From: Raineya orbicola
Lineage (GTDB): Bacteria; Bacteroidota; Bacteroidia; Cytophagales; Thermonemataceae
Reading direction: 5' to 3'
Assembly: GCF_002843425.1 (NCBI RefSeq)
Contig: NZ_NKXO01000026.1
Location: 1 to 53,116, forward strand
DNA: 53,116 nt
The notes under the pieces are model-generated. The model was given only the letters and a program-made list of their open reading frames with translations. It did not search any database and was not told where the DNA came from. The translations under genes were made by a program, and so were the position numbers. Shown piece by piece: positions 1-8,351 of this stretch; within the stretch, counting starts at the first letter, position 1, and every line of letters starts with the position of its first letter.

Positions 1-77
1 AGCTCTGCTATTTTGACCTGTTTCAGACCTTCTTTCCGTAATTTGAAAACCATATCATATAAAATTGCTCTATCCAT
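1..77 (-). CDS. Partial protein, N-terminal 25 residues only (helix-turn-helix-like)
   Basis: The reading frame opens with ATG at 77 and runs off the left edge, giving about 25 residues that begin MDRAILYDMVFKLRKEG and end KQVKIAEL. The pattern 'x-L-R-x-E-G-x-x-x-x-x-I-A-x-L' resembles the first helices of a helix-turn-helix domain, as in some transposases and regulators, but too little is present to name a family. A TATATTTG element on the minus strand (96-103) lies just upstream and could be its -7 promoter box. No function is claimed. Confidence 0.35.
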   Translation of the reverse strand, partial: MDRAILYDMVFKLRKEGLKQVKIAE

Positions 78-110
78 AATTTTCTCTTTTTTCTGCAAAT
101 ATAAATCTTA

Positions 111-974
111 TTATTGATTATCTATAACCTCCCAACGAATGGCAAGTAGCGGCACATTGGTAGTATAAACTACCTCTTCGGTGCGACTGCCGTCAAAGAT
201 TTTATCCCAAAAACTGCGTTTGTGTGTGAACATTACAAGCATATCAGGCTTATACACGCGTACAAACTCCTGCAAACCGCCGTGAATATCATTTTCTTTG
301 CGGGTTTGCATAAAAAAGAGTTCTATTTTAGAATAAGCTAATTTTTCTCGCAATTCTGCAATAAAACGCCGATTAGGGAAACTATCTAATTTCACCATTT
401 CAGGATAATTGGGATATACGTGTACCAGTTGAAGTTGAGCTTCAAAAATTCGAGTAAATTCCAAAACTTTACTAATTTTAGTTTCAGGGTTGATTAAGTC
501 GGTGGCAAGAGCAATTTGTTCAATTTTCCCACCCCGATAAGAAGCTGGCACAGCAATTACAGGAACTTTTGAGTTTTGAATGGTATTAGAGGCATTGCTA
601 CCGAAAAAAAGTTTTTTCATTCCGCTTGCCCCTGTAGTTCCCATTACAATCAAATCGGCTTTGTACTGCTCGGCTACTTCGGCAATGCTTTCACTCACAA
701 GAGGGCTTAGTCGTACTACATAAGCAACTTCTCTTTTGGTAGAGGCTTGTACGCCAAGAGCTTCTATGTGTTTTTGGAGCTTATCTTTTTGCAAAATAGT
801 ATAATTTTCCAAAGCCTCGCTGTGTTGCTGTCCTGTGAGATTGACAGGAATTTCGGGTTGCGAAACATTTACAAACACAAAACGGCAAGGTTCTTCCTGA
901 TTGATACGCAAAGCAAGTGTTACAGCCAAATCGGCATTGGCAGAAAAATCCGTAGGAATGATAATGGTCTTCAT
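111..974 (-). CDS. Universal stress protein, tandem UspA domains
   Basis: A 287-residue protein made of two UspA-fold halves (about 1-145 and 150-287). The first half starts with MKTIIIPTDFS, the usual first strand and Asp, and keeps the ATP-binding signature G-x2-G-x9-G-S near residues 112-126 (GTTGASGMKKLFFGSNAS). The second half is more diverged but ends in the typical last strand (NVPLLAIRW). Proteins of this form are cytoplasmic and are linked to stress survival in other bacteria; the ligand here is not known. It is a single gene; the next minus-strand gene upstream is the collagen-like protein, about 220 bases away. Confidence 0.9.
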   Translation of the reverse strand: MKTIIIPTDFSANADLAVTLALRINQEEPCRFVFVNVSQPEIPVNLTGQQHSEALENYTILQKDKLQKHIEALGVQASTKREVAYVVRLSPLVSESIAEVAEQYKADLIVMGTTGASGMKKLFFGSNASNTIQNSKVPVIAVPASYRGGKIEQIALATDLINPETKISKVLEFTRIFEAQLQLVHVYPNYPEMVKLDSFPNRRFIAELREKLAYSKIELFFMQTRKENDIHGGLQEFVRVYKPDMLVMFTHKRSFWDKIFDGSRTEEVVYTTNVPLLAIRWEVIDNQ

Positions 975-1193
975 TGCTCAAAAGGGTTTGGGGTAAAGTT
1001 ATTAAAAAAACACAAAAGCCCAAGATAACTTTTCTCATTTTTTTGGCTGATTTTGTAACTATATCTAAACTTACGCCAAATTCTTACTTCTTATTTCTAC
1101 TTCTCAAACACAAAAAAATAAAGCATACCCATAAGGTATGCCCTATTTGTATTCCTTCGTTTTTTTTCTTGTTTAGCTATGCTTATTATTTTC
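975..1193. other. Intergenic stretch between the Usp gene and the collagen-like gene
   Basis: I see no credible gene here on either strand. It is very AT-rich and holds the leader of the universal stress protein gene (minus strand) and the terminator of the collagen-like gene at 1111-1141. Short open frames in it lack family resemblance. Confidence 0.6.
1111..1141 (-). terminator. Intrinsic terminator of the collagen-like lipoprotein gene
   Basis: Read on the minus strand, the 7-bp stem GCATACC / GGTATGC (1123-1129 with 1135-1141, loop of 5) is followed by the T-rich stretch TTTATTTTTTTG. It lies about 50 bases past the stop of the minus-strand gene at 1194, as expected of a Rho-independent terminator. 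Confidence 0.7.
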
Positions 1194-1577
1194 TTATAGA
1201 GTGCGAGAAGTTGCGTTAGTTACAGGAATTTGCATATTAATAGTACCACTGGCAGCTCCTGTGTTGCCATTGAGGACTTGAGCTACTGCATTACCATTGC
1301 CATCGGCATTGCCACTATGGTCTTGTAATTGCAAATTAAGTGTTAGAATACCTGTACTAGAGTTGTAGCTGATAGAGGTGATATTGATAGTATCAGGGTT
1401 ATTGAGCTGGGTATCCGCTAACCCCCCCAAACTTTTTATGTGCAAACCACCTGTTACAGAGAAACGAAGTTGCCCACCTATAATTATTTGTGAAATATTT
1501 GAGGCATTCATCGCTCCTATATTAGCCGCAGATGATTGTATAAAAATGTTCAGTGTGGAACCTAAATTATTAGTCAA
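1194..1577 (-). CDS. C-terminal part of a frameshifted collagen-like surface protein
   Basis: A 127-residue frame with no ATG: the only start is TTG at 1577, immediately preceded in frame by TAA and overlapping the TGA of the upstream collagen-like frame. The sequence is rich in Ser, Asn, Thr and alternating beta-strand patterns (for example IIIGGQLRFSVTGGLHIKSL), like the C-terminal domain of a secreted or surface protein. Joined to the upstream frame by adding one base near 1577, it gives a continuous chain of 245 residues (IIN-LTNNLGSTLNIFI at the join). I therefore read it as the 3' part of one broken gene, not an independent protein. Confidence 0.6.
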   Translation of the reverse strand: MTNNLGSTLNIFIQSSAANIGAMNASNISQIIIGGQLRFSVTGGLHIKSLGGLADTQLNNPDTINITSISYNSSTGILTLNLQLQDHSGNADGNGNAVAQVLNGNTGAASGTINMQIPVTNATSRTL

Positions 1578-1930
1578 TTAATTATGAGAGAGCCATTACT
1601 ACTGTTTGTATTGTAATTGTACATCACCGGTTGAGTTAATCTATTCAGTGTAGTATTATCATCAGCGGGGCTACCTCCTAAATGGGTAGAATTATCGTTC
1701 AATTTTGCTCCACTCAAAGTAATGCTTACAGGAGTAGCCAAAGTAATAAAGGCATCTTGTCCGTTAGAGCCATTAGCTCCTGCGGGGCCTTGAGGTCCTG
1801 CGGCACCATCTTGTCCTGCAGGTCCTGGGTCGCCTTTGTCCCCTTTGGGTCCTTTACAAGCTCCGAACGTGAGTAACAAGCCGAAAAATACGGCTACAAA
1901 AATGCGAGTTGTGTAAGTGAGTTTTTTCAT
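1574..1930 (-). CDS. Collagen-like lipoprotein (N-terminal part, frameshifted)
   Basis: 118 residues. The first 25 form a lipoprotein signal peptide ending in FGAC, so the mature protein should be anchored by lipid at Cys25 or so. Directly after follows a run of about eleven Gly-X-Y triplets (GPKGDKGDPGPAGQDG and on), the collagen triple-helix pattern, then a Ser/Thr/Asn-rich region. The frame stops at TGA 1576-1574 inside what looks like a beta-strand, and the adjacent frame continues it. Collagen-like stalks of this type occur in predicted surface lipoproteins of Bacteroidota. Function is unknown; the stalk probably holds a C-terminal domain away from the membrane. Confidence 0.75.
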   Translation of the reverse strand: MKKLTYTTRIFVAVFFGLLLTFGACKGPKGDKGDPGPAGQDGAAGPQGPAGANGSNGQDAFITLATPVSITLSGAKLNDNSTHLGGSPADDNTTLNRLTQPVMYNYNTNSSNGSLIIN

Positions 1931-2095
1931 AATTTTTGTTGGTTTTAAGTGAAAAATTAAAAAATCTAATTTCTTACCTTCAAGTATTGTTCCAAAAAAT
2001 TAAAAGTTAGGTTGCTATTGAGTAAATGGTAAAAGATTTTTCGCAAATGGAATAAAATAAATTTTTATTGATATTTAGAAGGAGATTCTTTGTGT

Positions 2096-2112
2096 TTGCA
2101 ACAATATTGCAA
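2096..2112. repeat. TTGCAA-N5-TTGCAA inverted repeat upstream of the LytTR gene
   Basis: Two TTGCAA hexamers, each its own reverse complement, are separated by CAATA and lie about 115 bases before the ATG of the LytTR gene. The placement suits an operator or a short leader hairpin. The surrounding 1931-2228 holds no gene that I can support; it carries the divergent leaders of the collagen-like and LytTR genes. Confidence 0.3.
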
Positions 2113-2228
2113 GTTTCGTGAGTGGCTACTTTTTTTGCGTAAAAGGTAGTTACCTTTTTATGATGTTTTGTATAAATAAGTACAAAAAACACTTCTGTAT
2201 GTTTCACTCACTAAAAAGTATTTTGCCT

Positions 2229-2642
2229 ATGAAACAACTTGTACAATTCATTGTAGATTTAGAGGAAAATTGCCCCTTGCATACGGCATTTGAAAAAATC
2301 AGGAATTTACCTTTTGTGAAAACGGTGTATCTGAACACTAAAAAATTTTTAGAAATCGCCGACCGCAAGCAAACCTATCAAATTCCTTTTGATGAAATCA
2401 TTTCCTTGCAAGCAATGGGCAATTACACGCAGGTATTTACTACCGAAAAGACGTATTGTTTTTCGTGTTCCCTGAAAAAGCTATTACAAAAGTTACCTGA
2501 CGAATTGTTTGTACGTCCTCATCGATCCTTTGCAGTAAATAGAATGTTTGTAAGAACTTGGGGAAAAGACGTTTTGGAAATTTCCACAGGAGAGAGTATT
2601 CCTATTTCAAGGCGGAAAAAAACTGAATTAAGCGTTGCTTAA
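2229..2642 (+). CDS. LytTR-domain DNA-binding protein without receiver domain
   Basis: With the ATG at 2229 (MKQLVQFIV) the protein has 137 residues. Residues about 45-135 fit a LytTR DNA-binding domain: the strand 'FDEIISLQAMGNYTQVFTT' region, then KLPDELFVRPHRSFAVN (about 88-104), which is the family's most conserved segment, and a C-terminal 'IPISRRKK'. There is no receiver domain and no membrane segment; about 40 residues precede the LytTR part. Stand-alone LytTR proteins act as transcription regulators, often near a sensor kinase, but none adjoins it here. In-frame starts further upstream exist (ATG at 2198, GTG at 2118), but 2229 gives the natural N-terminus. Confidence 0.8.
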   Translation: MKQLVQFIVDLEENCPLHTAFEKIRNLPFVKTVYLNTKKFLEIADRKQTYQIPFDEIISLQAMGNYTQVFTTEKTYCFSCSLKKLLQKLPDELFVRPHRSFAVNRMFVRTWGKDVLEISTGESIPISRRKKTELSVA

Positions 2643-2650
2643 ATACCCTT

Positions 2651-2678
2651 AAAAAAGCCTTCTTTGAAGGCTTTTTAG
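2651..2678. terminator. Bidirectional terminator between the LytTR gene and ftsY
   Basis: An 11-bp stem AAAAAGCCTTC / GAAGGCTTTTT (2652-2662 with 2666-2676) has a 3-base loop and A/T tracts on both sides. It lies between two convergent genes and abuts the ftsY stop codon at 2677-2675, so it can serve both strands. Confidence 0.85.
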
Positions 2679-3631
2679 TTTTTCTTGAAAAGCGAATCTA
2701 CAAACTCGGCTCGGTTGAACACTTGCAAATCTTCAATTTTTTCACCCACTCCAATATATTTCACAGGAATTTTGAACTCATCAGAAATGCCAATCACTAC
2801 ACCACCTTTGGCAGTGCCGTCTAATTTGGTAATCGCAAGAGCTGTAACATCGGTAGTTTTAGTAAATTCACGAGCCTGCATAACGGCATTTTGTCCTGTA
2901 CTGCCATCAAGTACAAGCAAAACTTCGTGAGGAGCATCGGGAATAAACTTCTGAATAGTTTTTTTCATTTTGGCAAGCTCGTTCATCAGATGCAATTTGT
3001 TGTGCAATCTACCCGCTGTATCAATAATAAGCACATCTGCTTGCATTTCAGAGGCTTTTTTAGCCGCTTCAAATACTACACTGGAAGGCTCTTTGCCCAT
3101 ACCCAACTCAATAACAGGCACGCCTACGCGTTCCCCCCAAATTTTCAGTTGCTCTACTGCCGCCGCCCTGAATGTATCCGCCGCTCCCAAAACTACTTTT
3201 TTGCCTTTCAAATGATATTGAGCCGCTAACTTACCAATTGTTGTAGTTTTTCCCACGCCATTTACGCCTACTACCATTATTACGTAAGGGTGATTGAGCT
3301 TGGGAATTTCAAAATCTGCCAAATCTGCGGATTTGTTTTCTTGCAAAAGAGCCATAATCTCTTCACGTAAAATCTTATCCAGCTCTTCGGTATTAAGGTA
3401 TTTATCGCGTTTCACACGCTCCTCTAAACGTTCTATAATTTTCAGGGTTGTTTGCACGCCTACATCTGCCGAAATCAAAATGTTTTCCAGTTCGTCTAAA
3501 ACCTCTTCATCAACTTTGGATTTACCCGCAATGGCTTTGCCTAATTTGGAAAAAAAATTCGTCTTGGTTTTTTCTAAACCCTTATCCAGTGCTTCTTTTT
3601 TTTCTTTGGAAAACCAACCAAATAGTGCCAC
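2675..3631 (-). CDS. ftsY: Signal recognition particle receptor FtsY
   Basis: 318 residues; the GTPase that docks SRP-ribosome complexes at the inner membrane. The N-terminal part (MALFGWFSKEKKEALDKGL, to about 30) is a short amphipathic membrane-targeting helix rather than the long acidic A domain of E. coli. An NG domain follows: P-loop GVNGVGKTTT at 122-131, the ADTFRAAAVEQL insertion-box motif, DTAGR and TKLDGTAKGG for nucleotide binding. Length and motifs suit the short FtsY form common in this phylum. It stands alone, convergent with the LytTR gene. The SRP RNA gene is also in this window (43695-43778). Confidence 0.97.
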   Translation of the reverse strand: MALFGWFSKEKKEALDKGLEKTKTNFFSKLGKAIAGKSKVDEEVLDELENILISADVGVQTTLKIIERLEERVKRDKYLNTEELDKILREEIMALLQENKSADLADFEIPKLNHPYVIMVVGVNGVGKTTTIGKLAAQYHLKGKKVVLGAADTFRAAAVEQLKIWGERVGVPVIELGMGKEPSSVVFEAAKKASEMQADVLIIDTAGRLHNKLHLMNELAKMKKTIQKFIPDAPHEVLLVLDGSTGQNAVMQAREFTKTTDVTALAITKLDGTAKGGVVIGISDEFKIPVKYIGVGEKIEDLQVFNRAEFVDSLFKKN

Positions 3632-3705
3632 AATCGTAAAATTTTTGATAAAACTTTGGCAAAAATAAGGTTTTTTTGAATTTTTGAGAAAAAAATAAGC
3701 GGTTT

Positions 3706-5409
3706 ATGCTGAAAAAAAGAAACTTTTTGCCCGAAAACTTTCAAGTGCAATCTTGGGAAACTATTTTACCTTTTTATCAAAATCTTTTAGAAAGAAAAGT
3801 TACGAGTGTATATGATTTGCGTCAATGGTTCAGAGATAGGAGTGAATTAGAAAGTATGCTTTCCGAAGATTTGGCTTGGCGTTATATCCGAATGACTTGC
3901 AACACGGCTGATGAAGCACTTGCCCAAAGTTTCAATGATTTTGTCAGCCGTATCCAGCCCCACGCTACCGAATACACACACAAACTCAACGAAAAATGCT
4001 TGCAAAGCCCTTTTCTTGATGAATTGCAAAATCTTGAACCTGCTTTTCGTATTACGATTCGCTCCTTGCGTAAGCAAGCCGAAATTTTCAGACAAGAAAA
4101 TATCCCTTTACTCACCGAACTGCAAATAAAAGAGCGTGAATACGGAGCTATTGCAGGAGCTATGACTATCACTTGGGAAAATGAGGAACTTACCCTACAA
4201 CAAGCCTCCAACTTACTTGATGAGCAAGACCGCAATATCCGTGAAAATGCTTATCGGGCTATTCAGAATCGCCGTCTGTCTGATAAAGACAAATTAGACC
4301 ATTTGCTTTCTGAACTTATTCGTTTGCGTCATCAGGTTGCAGTAAATGCAGGTTTCAAAAATTTCAGAGATTATGCTTTTGCCTCTTTGGGTAGATTTGA
4401 CTACACCCCCCAAGATTGTTTCGCTTTTCACGAGGCTATCAAAAAAGAAGTTATGCCCCTTGTCAATGAAATTTTTGAAAGACGTAAAAAGATTATGCGT
4501 TTGGATAGCCTCCGCCCTTGGGATTTGCAAGCTGATGCTAACGGCTTACCCCCGCTTAAAGTCTTTGAAACTACTGATGAACTTACCGAAAAAACCATTG
4601 CTTGCCTTGATAAGTTAGACCCATTTTTAGGCAACTGCCTTCGTAGAATGAAAGAAATGGGGCATCTGGATTTGGCTTCTCGCAAAAATAAAGCCCCTGG
4701 TGGCTACAATTATCCGCTTGCCGAAACAGGCTATCCTTTTATTTTTATGAATGCCACTTCTAACTTACGAGATTTAACTACTTTGCTTCACGAAAGCGGA
4801 CACGCCGTTCATTCTGTTTTATGCAAAGATTTGGAAATCAATGCTTTCAAAGACCCCACTGCCGAAGTTGCCGAACTGGCTTCTATGAGTATGGAACTCA
4901 TTACGCTTCCTTTTTGGGATATTTTTTTCAAAAATGAACAAGAACTCAAAAGAGCAAAAAAAGAGCATTTAGAGGATATTTTGAGCGTGCTTCCTTGGAT
5001 TGCCTGCGTTGATAAATTTCAACATTGGCTCTACGAGAACCCCGAACACACCATAGAACAAAGAAAAGAGGCTTGGGTAAGCATTTACAATGAATTTTCG
5101 CCTCAAATTGTAGATTGGCAAGGTTTAGAGCATTTCAAAGCCTACCATTGGCAAAAACAACTGCATATTTACGAAGTGCCTTTCTACTACATTGAGTACG
5201 GCTTTGCTCAACTTGGTGCTATTGCCGTATGGCAAAACACCCAAAAAGACCTTAAAAAAGGCTTAAATGCGTATTTAGATGCCCTTGCCTTGGGTTATAC
5301 GAAAACAATCCCTGAAATTTACCAAACCGCAGGTATTTCGTTCAATTTTTCAGCAGAGTATATCAAAAATCTGGTGCGTTTCGTTCAGCAAGAATGGGAA
5401 ACCTTATAG
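3706..5409 (+). CDS. M3 family oligoendopeptidase (PepF-like)
   Basis: 567 residues, the usual length for oligoendopeptidase F-type enzymes, which cut short peptides in the cytoplasm. The zinc site is clear: LLHESGHAVHS with His362, Glu363 and His366, and the third ligand Glu near 387-390 in DPTAEVAELAS. The C-terminal part has the family's 'YYIEYGFAQLGAIAVW' region. No signal peptide is present. It is divergent from ftsY (74 bases between starts) and convergent with the MoxR gene. Assignment to the M3B branch is from motif and length only; substrate is unknown. Confidence 0.92.
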   Translation: MLKKRNFLPENFQVQSWETILPFYQNLLERKVTSVYDLRQWFRDRSELESMLSEDLAWRYIRMTCNTADEALAQSFNDFVSRIQPHATEYTHKLNEKCLQSPFLDELQNLEPAFRITIRSLRKQAEIFRQENIPLLTELQIKEREYGAIAGAMTITWENEELTLQQASNLLDEQDRNIRENAYRAIQNRRLSDKDKLDHLLSELIRLRHQVAVNAGFKNFRDYAFASLGRFDYTPQDCFAFHEAIKKEVMPLVNEIFERRKKIMRLDSLRPWDLQADANGLPPLKVFETTDELTEKTIACLDKLDPFLGNCLRRMKEMGHLDLASRKNKAPGGYNYPLAETGYPFIFMNATSNLRDLTTLLHESGHAVHSVLCKDLEINAFKDPTAEVAELASMSMELITLPFWDIFFKNEQELKRAKKEHLEDILSVLPWIACVDKFQHWLYENPEHTIEQRKEAWVSIYNEFSPQIVDWQGLEHFKAYHWQKQLHIYEVPFYYIEYGFAQLGAIAVWQNTQKDLKKGLNAYLDALALGYTKTIPEIYQTAGISFNFSAEYIKNLVRFVQQEWETL

Positions 5410-5417
5410 GCTCTTTA

Positions 5418-5448
5418 TGGCAAGCTCATCAAAGCTGTGGGCTTGCCA
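5418..5448. terminator. Possible bidirectional terminator hairpin between the M3 peptidase and MoxR genes
   Basis: An 8-bp stem TGGCAAGC / GCTTGCCA (5418-5425 with 5441-5448) with a 15-base loop sits between two convergent stops. No good T tract follows on either strand, so termination is a guess from position. Confidence 0.4.
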
Positions 5449-5475
5449 CTTGCTCCTACAACAAATTACAATTAT

Positions 5476-6441
5476 TCACAACAAAGCCTCAATAATGTTA
5501 TCTACGCTAATTCTTTCGGCTTCGGCTTTGAAATTGCGTACAATCCTATGGCGTAAAATTGGTTTGGCTACTGCTTTTACATCTTCTATATCAGGCGAAT
5601 ATTTGCCGTGAAGCAAGGCGTTGCATTTAGCCCCAACAATCAAATATTGCGAAGCTCTGGGACCTGCCCCCCACTCCAAATATTCATTGGCTTCTTTGGA
5701 AGCGTTTTGTGTATGCGGACGTGTCTTTTGAACCAATTTTACAGCGTATTCTACCACATTATCTGCTACAATTACTTTCCGAATAAGTGTTTGGAAATAT
5801 AAAAGCATTTCCGCATTCAATATTTTTTCAAGTTCTACTTTTTGCCCCGAAGTAGTGTTTTTCACTACTTGTACCTCGTCCTGATAGCTCGGATAGTCTA
5901 AAATCACATTGAACATAAACCTATCCAATTGGGCTTCGGGCAAAGGATAAGTTCCTTCTTGCTCAATGGGATTTTGAGTGGCAAGCACAAAAAAAGGTTT
6001 AGGCAGTTCGTAGCGTTTGCCCGAAATAGTTACGGCATATTCCTGCATTGCTTCCAAGAGTGCCGCTTGCGTTTTGGGGGGAGTACGGTTGATTTCATCA
6101 GCCAAAATAATATTGGCAAAAATGGGACCTTTGATAAATTGAAAATTGCGGTCTTTATCCAAAGTTTCAGAACCCGTAATATCCGAAGGCATTAGGTCGG
6201 GGGTGAACTGAATGCGATTGAAACTCAAATCCAGCACCGAAGCAAGCGTTTGCACGAGTAAAGTTTTGGCAAGCCCAGGAACTCCAACCAGCAAACAATG
6301 CCCTTGTGAGAATATAGAAGTGAGCAAAAGTCTTACGGTTTCCTCTTGACCTATGATGACCTTCCCGATTTCTTTTTTGAGCTTTTGGTACGATTGAGCA
6401 ATAGCATCGGCGGCTTCTACATCAGACTGAAATGGTGTCAT
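5476..6441 (-). CDS. MoxR family AAA+ ATPase
   Basis: 321 residues. Walker A is GVPGLAKT (53-60), Walker B is IILADEIN (111-118) and a sensor segment ATQNPIEQEGTYPLPEAQ follows, all typical of the MoxR/RavA group of chaperone-like ATPases that help assemble or activate other proteins. MoxR genes in this phylum usually stand next to a DUF58 protein and von Willebrand factor A proteins. None is present here, since the downstream neighbour is the convergent M3 peptidase. About 45 bases separate it from the deacetylase upstream, so it may be the last gene of that operon or have its own promoter. Confidence 0.93.
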   Translation of the reverse strand: MTPFQSDVEAADAIAQSYQKLKKEIGKVIIGQEETVRLLLTSIFSQGHCLLVGVPGLAKTLLVQTLASVLDLSFNRIQFTPDLMPSDITGSETLDKDRNFQFIKGPIFANIILADEINRTPPKTQAALLEAMQEYAVTISGKRYELPKPFFVLATQNPIEQEGTYPLPEAQLDRFMFNVILDYPSYQDEVQVVKNTTSGQKVELEKILNAEMLLYFQTLIRKVIVADNVVEYAVKLVQKTRPHTQNASKEANEYLEWGAGPRASQYLIVGAKCNALLHGKYSPDIEDVKAVAKPILRHRIVRNFKAEAERISVDNIIEALL

Positions 6442-6486
6442 AGCTTTTTGGATTGTGAAACGTAAAAGTATAAAATTTCGTATTCC

Positions 6487-7146
6487 CTACAAACTACTGC
6501 AAGCAGATTTTGTTTGTACGGAAGGCAATTTGGCGAATTGAAAACCTTTTTCAGAGAAATGCTGTAAAAAACGGGGCAAGGTATAAATTAAATTCCGAGT
6601 TGCCTTAATGTTGTCGTGAAAAACCACAATAGAGCCGTTTTCAGCGTGTTGAATGGTGTTTTGCAAACAAACTTCTGGGTCAAGGTCTGGGTCAAAGTCA
6701 TAAGAAAGCACGTCCCAAAGAACAATTTTCAATTTTTTTTCAATTTCTTTTCTTAAACCATAAGCCAATTTTCCGTAAGGCGGGCGAAAAAGAGTGTTTT
6801 CTGCTTTTTTTTCTTGCATCACATTTTGGCAAAGTTGAATATCCTCTAAATATTCATTCTTTCCGACCTTCCAAGCATTGAGGTGATGATACGTATGATT
6901 GCCTATTTGATGATTTTCTTGCAAAATAGTTTTGAAAATGGAAGGGTGCTTACGAATATTATCACCTACGCAAAAAAAAGTAGCTTGGGCTTGATACTTT
7001 TGCAAGGTTTCCAACACAAAAGGGGTAAGTTCGGGAATGGGACCATCATCAAAAGTGAGGAAAATCGTAGGTTTTTCTTGAGGCAACCGCCACCAAAAAG
7101 ATTGAAAAATTTTGGGTAAAATAGCAGGAACTTTGAAATATCGCAT
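6487..7146 (-). CDS. Polysaccharide deacetylase (NodB homology domain)
   Basis: 219 residues from the ATG at 7146, chosen because it forms a TGATG overlap with the stop of the phosphatase gene upstream. The NodB domain fills most of the protein: motif 1 TFDDGP (31-36) with the catalytic base and metal Asp, motif 2 HTYHH (metal ligands His84 and His88), motif 3 RPPYG (121-125), then a late 'VVFHDN' segment with a conserved His. Such enzymes remove N-acetyl or O-acetyl groups from peptidoglycan, chitin-like or exported polysaccharides. No clear signal peptide is seen, so its cell location is uncertain. A membrane glycosyltransferase in the same gene run suggests a shared role in envelope glycans. 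Confidence 0.9.
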   Translation of the reverse strand: MRYFKVPAILPKIFQSFWWRLPQEKPTIFLTFDDGPIPELTPFVLETLQKYQAQATFFCVGDNIRKHPSIFKTILQENHQIGNHTYHHLNAWKVGKNEYLEDIQLCQNVMQEKKAENTLFRPPYGKLAYGLRKEIEKKLKIVLWDVLSYDFDPDLDPEVCLQNTIQHAENGSIVVFHDNIKATRNLIYTLPRFLQHFSEKGFQFAKLPSVQTKSACSSL

Positions 7147-8351
7147 CAAGGTAAAATTTTGCAAGAAATCATTGTAATATCATCTTGAAGCGGTGTTTCT
7201 TTCCGAAAATCGTTCAGTGCCAAAATAAATTCGCTGTGCAATTTTTCCAAAGGATAATATGCCCATTTCTTGAGCAAAAGAGCTATTCGCTCATCACCAA
7301 ACAATTCATCTTGGGCATTGGCGGCTTCACTTAAACCATCAGTGTAAGCAAAAATAAGGCTTTCCTCTTTTAGAATCATTTGGGCTTCTGCTACAAAAGG
7401 CAGGGGGTCAAAAATACCCAAAACCGTAGTACCTTGTTCCAAGCGTTGCAAGTGCCCGTTAGCCATAAGGAAAGGTGGATTATGCCCTGCATTGATGTAG
7501 TGCAAAAGATAACTTTGGTAATCGTAGGTAGCTACAAAAAAAGTAATAAAGTTTTCGCCTTGTGCGTTCTGTAAAACCAAATAGTTTAGCTCGGCAACTA
7601 TATCTCGTAAGTTTTGTGTTTGGCGGGTAATGGTACGCAAAGAAGCCTGAAAGTTAGCCATCATCATAGCCGCCGCAATACCTTTTCCCGAAACATCAGC
7701 TATGCAAAACAAAAATTTTTCTTTCCCCAAAGGAATAAAATCGTAATAATCGCCTCCTACGGTGAAGTGTGGGGCATAATACGCCGAAATCTGCAATTTT
7801 TCGGTTTGTGGTAAATTTGTAGGACAAAGCCTTTGCTGAACTCTGGCGGCAATATCCAACTCTTTACGAAAAACTTCTTGTTCTAATTGCTTTTGGGCAA
7901 GTTTTTTGTTTTCAATCGCCACAATCAGAATATTGGTAAGTGTGCGGATAAAATCCGTATCCAGCTCATTATTTTTACTTGCCGAAGCAAACAAAAAAGC
8001 AAGTGAATTACCTTTATGAAAAACAGGTATCACCCATTCAAATTCATTAAAGGTTTCTGCAAATACACTTTCTTGCACGGGTAAAACATTTTGAGGTGCT
8101 TCTGGTAGGAAACGCTCAAAATCAAGAGTTGCTACAAGATTTTTTGTACCAAAATGCGTTTTGCAGTACCAATTACCAAAATCATTTACCCAAAGAGCCA
8201 TTTTCTGAAGGCTCAAATTACCTCGCAAAATAAAGTGATAAATGCGGTACAAATGGTCTTCGGGCATATTGTTGTTGATAGCCTGCGTGATTTCTAGCAA
8301 AGCCCCCAGCGAAAGTTCCTTTTTTTGCAGAAGAGTATTTAAGGCAATCAT
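7146..8351 (-). CDS. SpoIIE/RsbU-type PP2C phosphatase with GAF-like sensor region
   Basis: 401 residues. The first 155 or so look like a GAF-type sensor domain. A short helical linker with the 'ELDIAARVQQRLCP' motif found before RsbU-type phosphatases leads into a PP2C domain (about 190-400). The metal-binding residues are visible: GGDYYDF (Asp201), IADVSGKG (Asp219), FAYTDGLSEA and 'DDITMI' near the end. Such enzymes dephosphorylate anti-sigma antagonists or other Ser/Thr-phosphorylated partners. No partner STAS or kinase protein is in view. Its start overlaps the permease stop by ATGA and its stop overlaps the deacetylase start, so translation of the three is probably coupled. Confidence 0.9.
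   Translation of the reverse strand: MIALNTLLQKKELSLGALLEITQAINNNMPEDHLYRIYHFILRGNLSLQKMALWVNDFGNWYCKTHFGTKNLVATLDFERFLPEAPQNVLPVQESVFAETFNEFEWVIPVFHKGNSLAFLFASASKNNELDTDFIRTLTNILIVAIENKKLAQKQLEQEVFRKELDIAARVQQRLCPTNLPQTEKLQISAYYAPHFTVGGDYYDFIPLGKEKFLFCIADVSGKGIAAAMMMANFQASLRTITRQTQNLRDIVAELNYLVLQNAQGENFITFFVATYDYQSYLLHYINAGHNPPFLMANGHLQRLEQGTTVLGIFDPLPFVAEAQMILKEESLIFAYTDGLSEAANAQDELFGDERIALLLKKWAYYPLEKLHSEFILALNDFRKETPLQDDITMISCKILP

Noticed and set aside
5476-6441. MoxR gene as part of a defence or von Willebrand-type system
   Set aside because: No DUF58, VWA or effector gene adjoins; the neighbours are envelope genes and a convergent peptidase.
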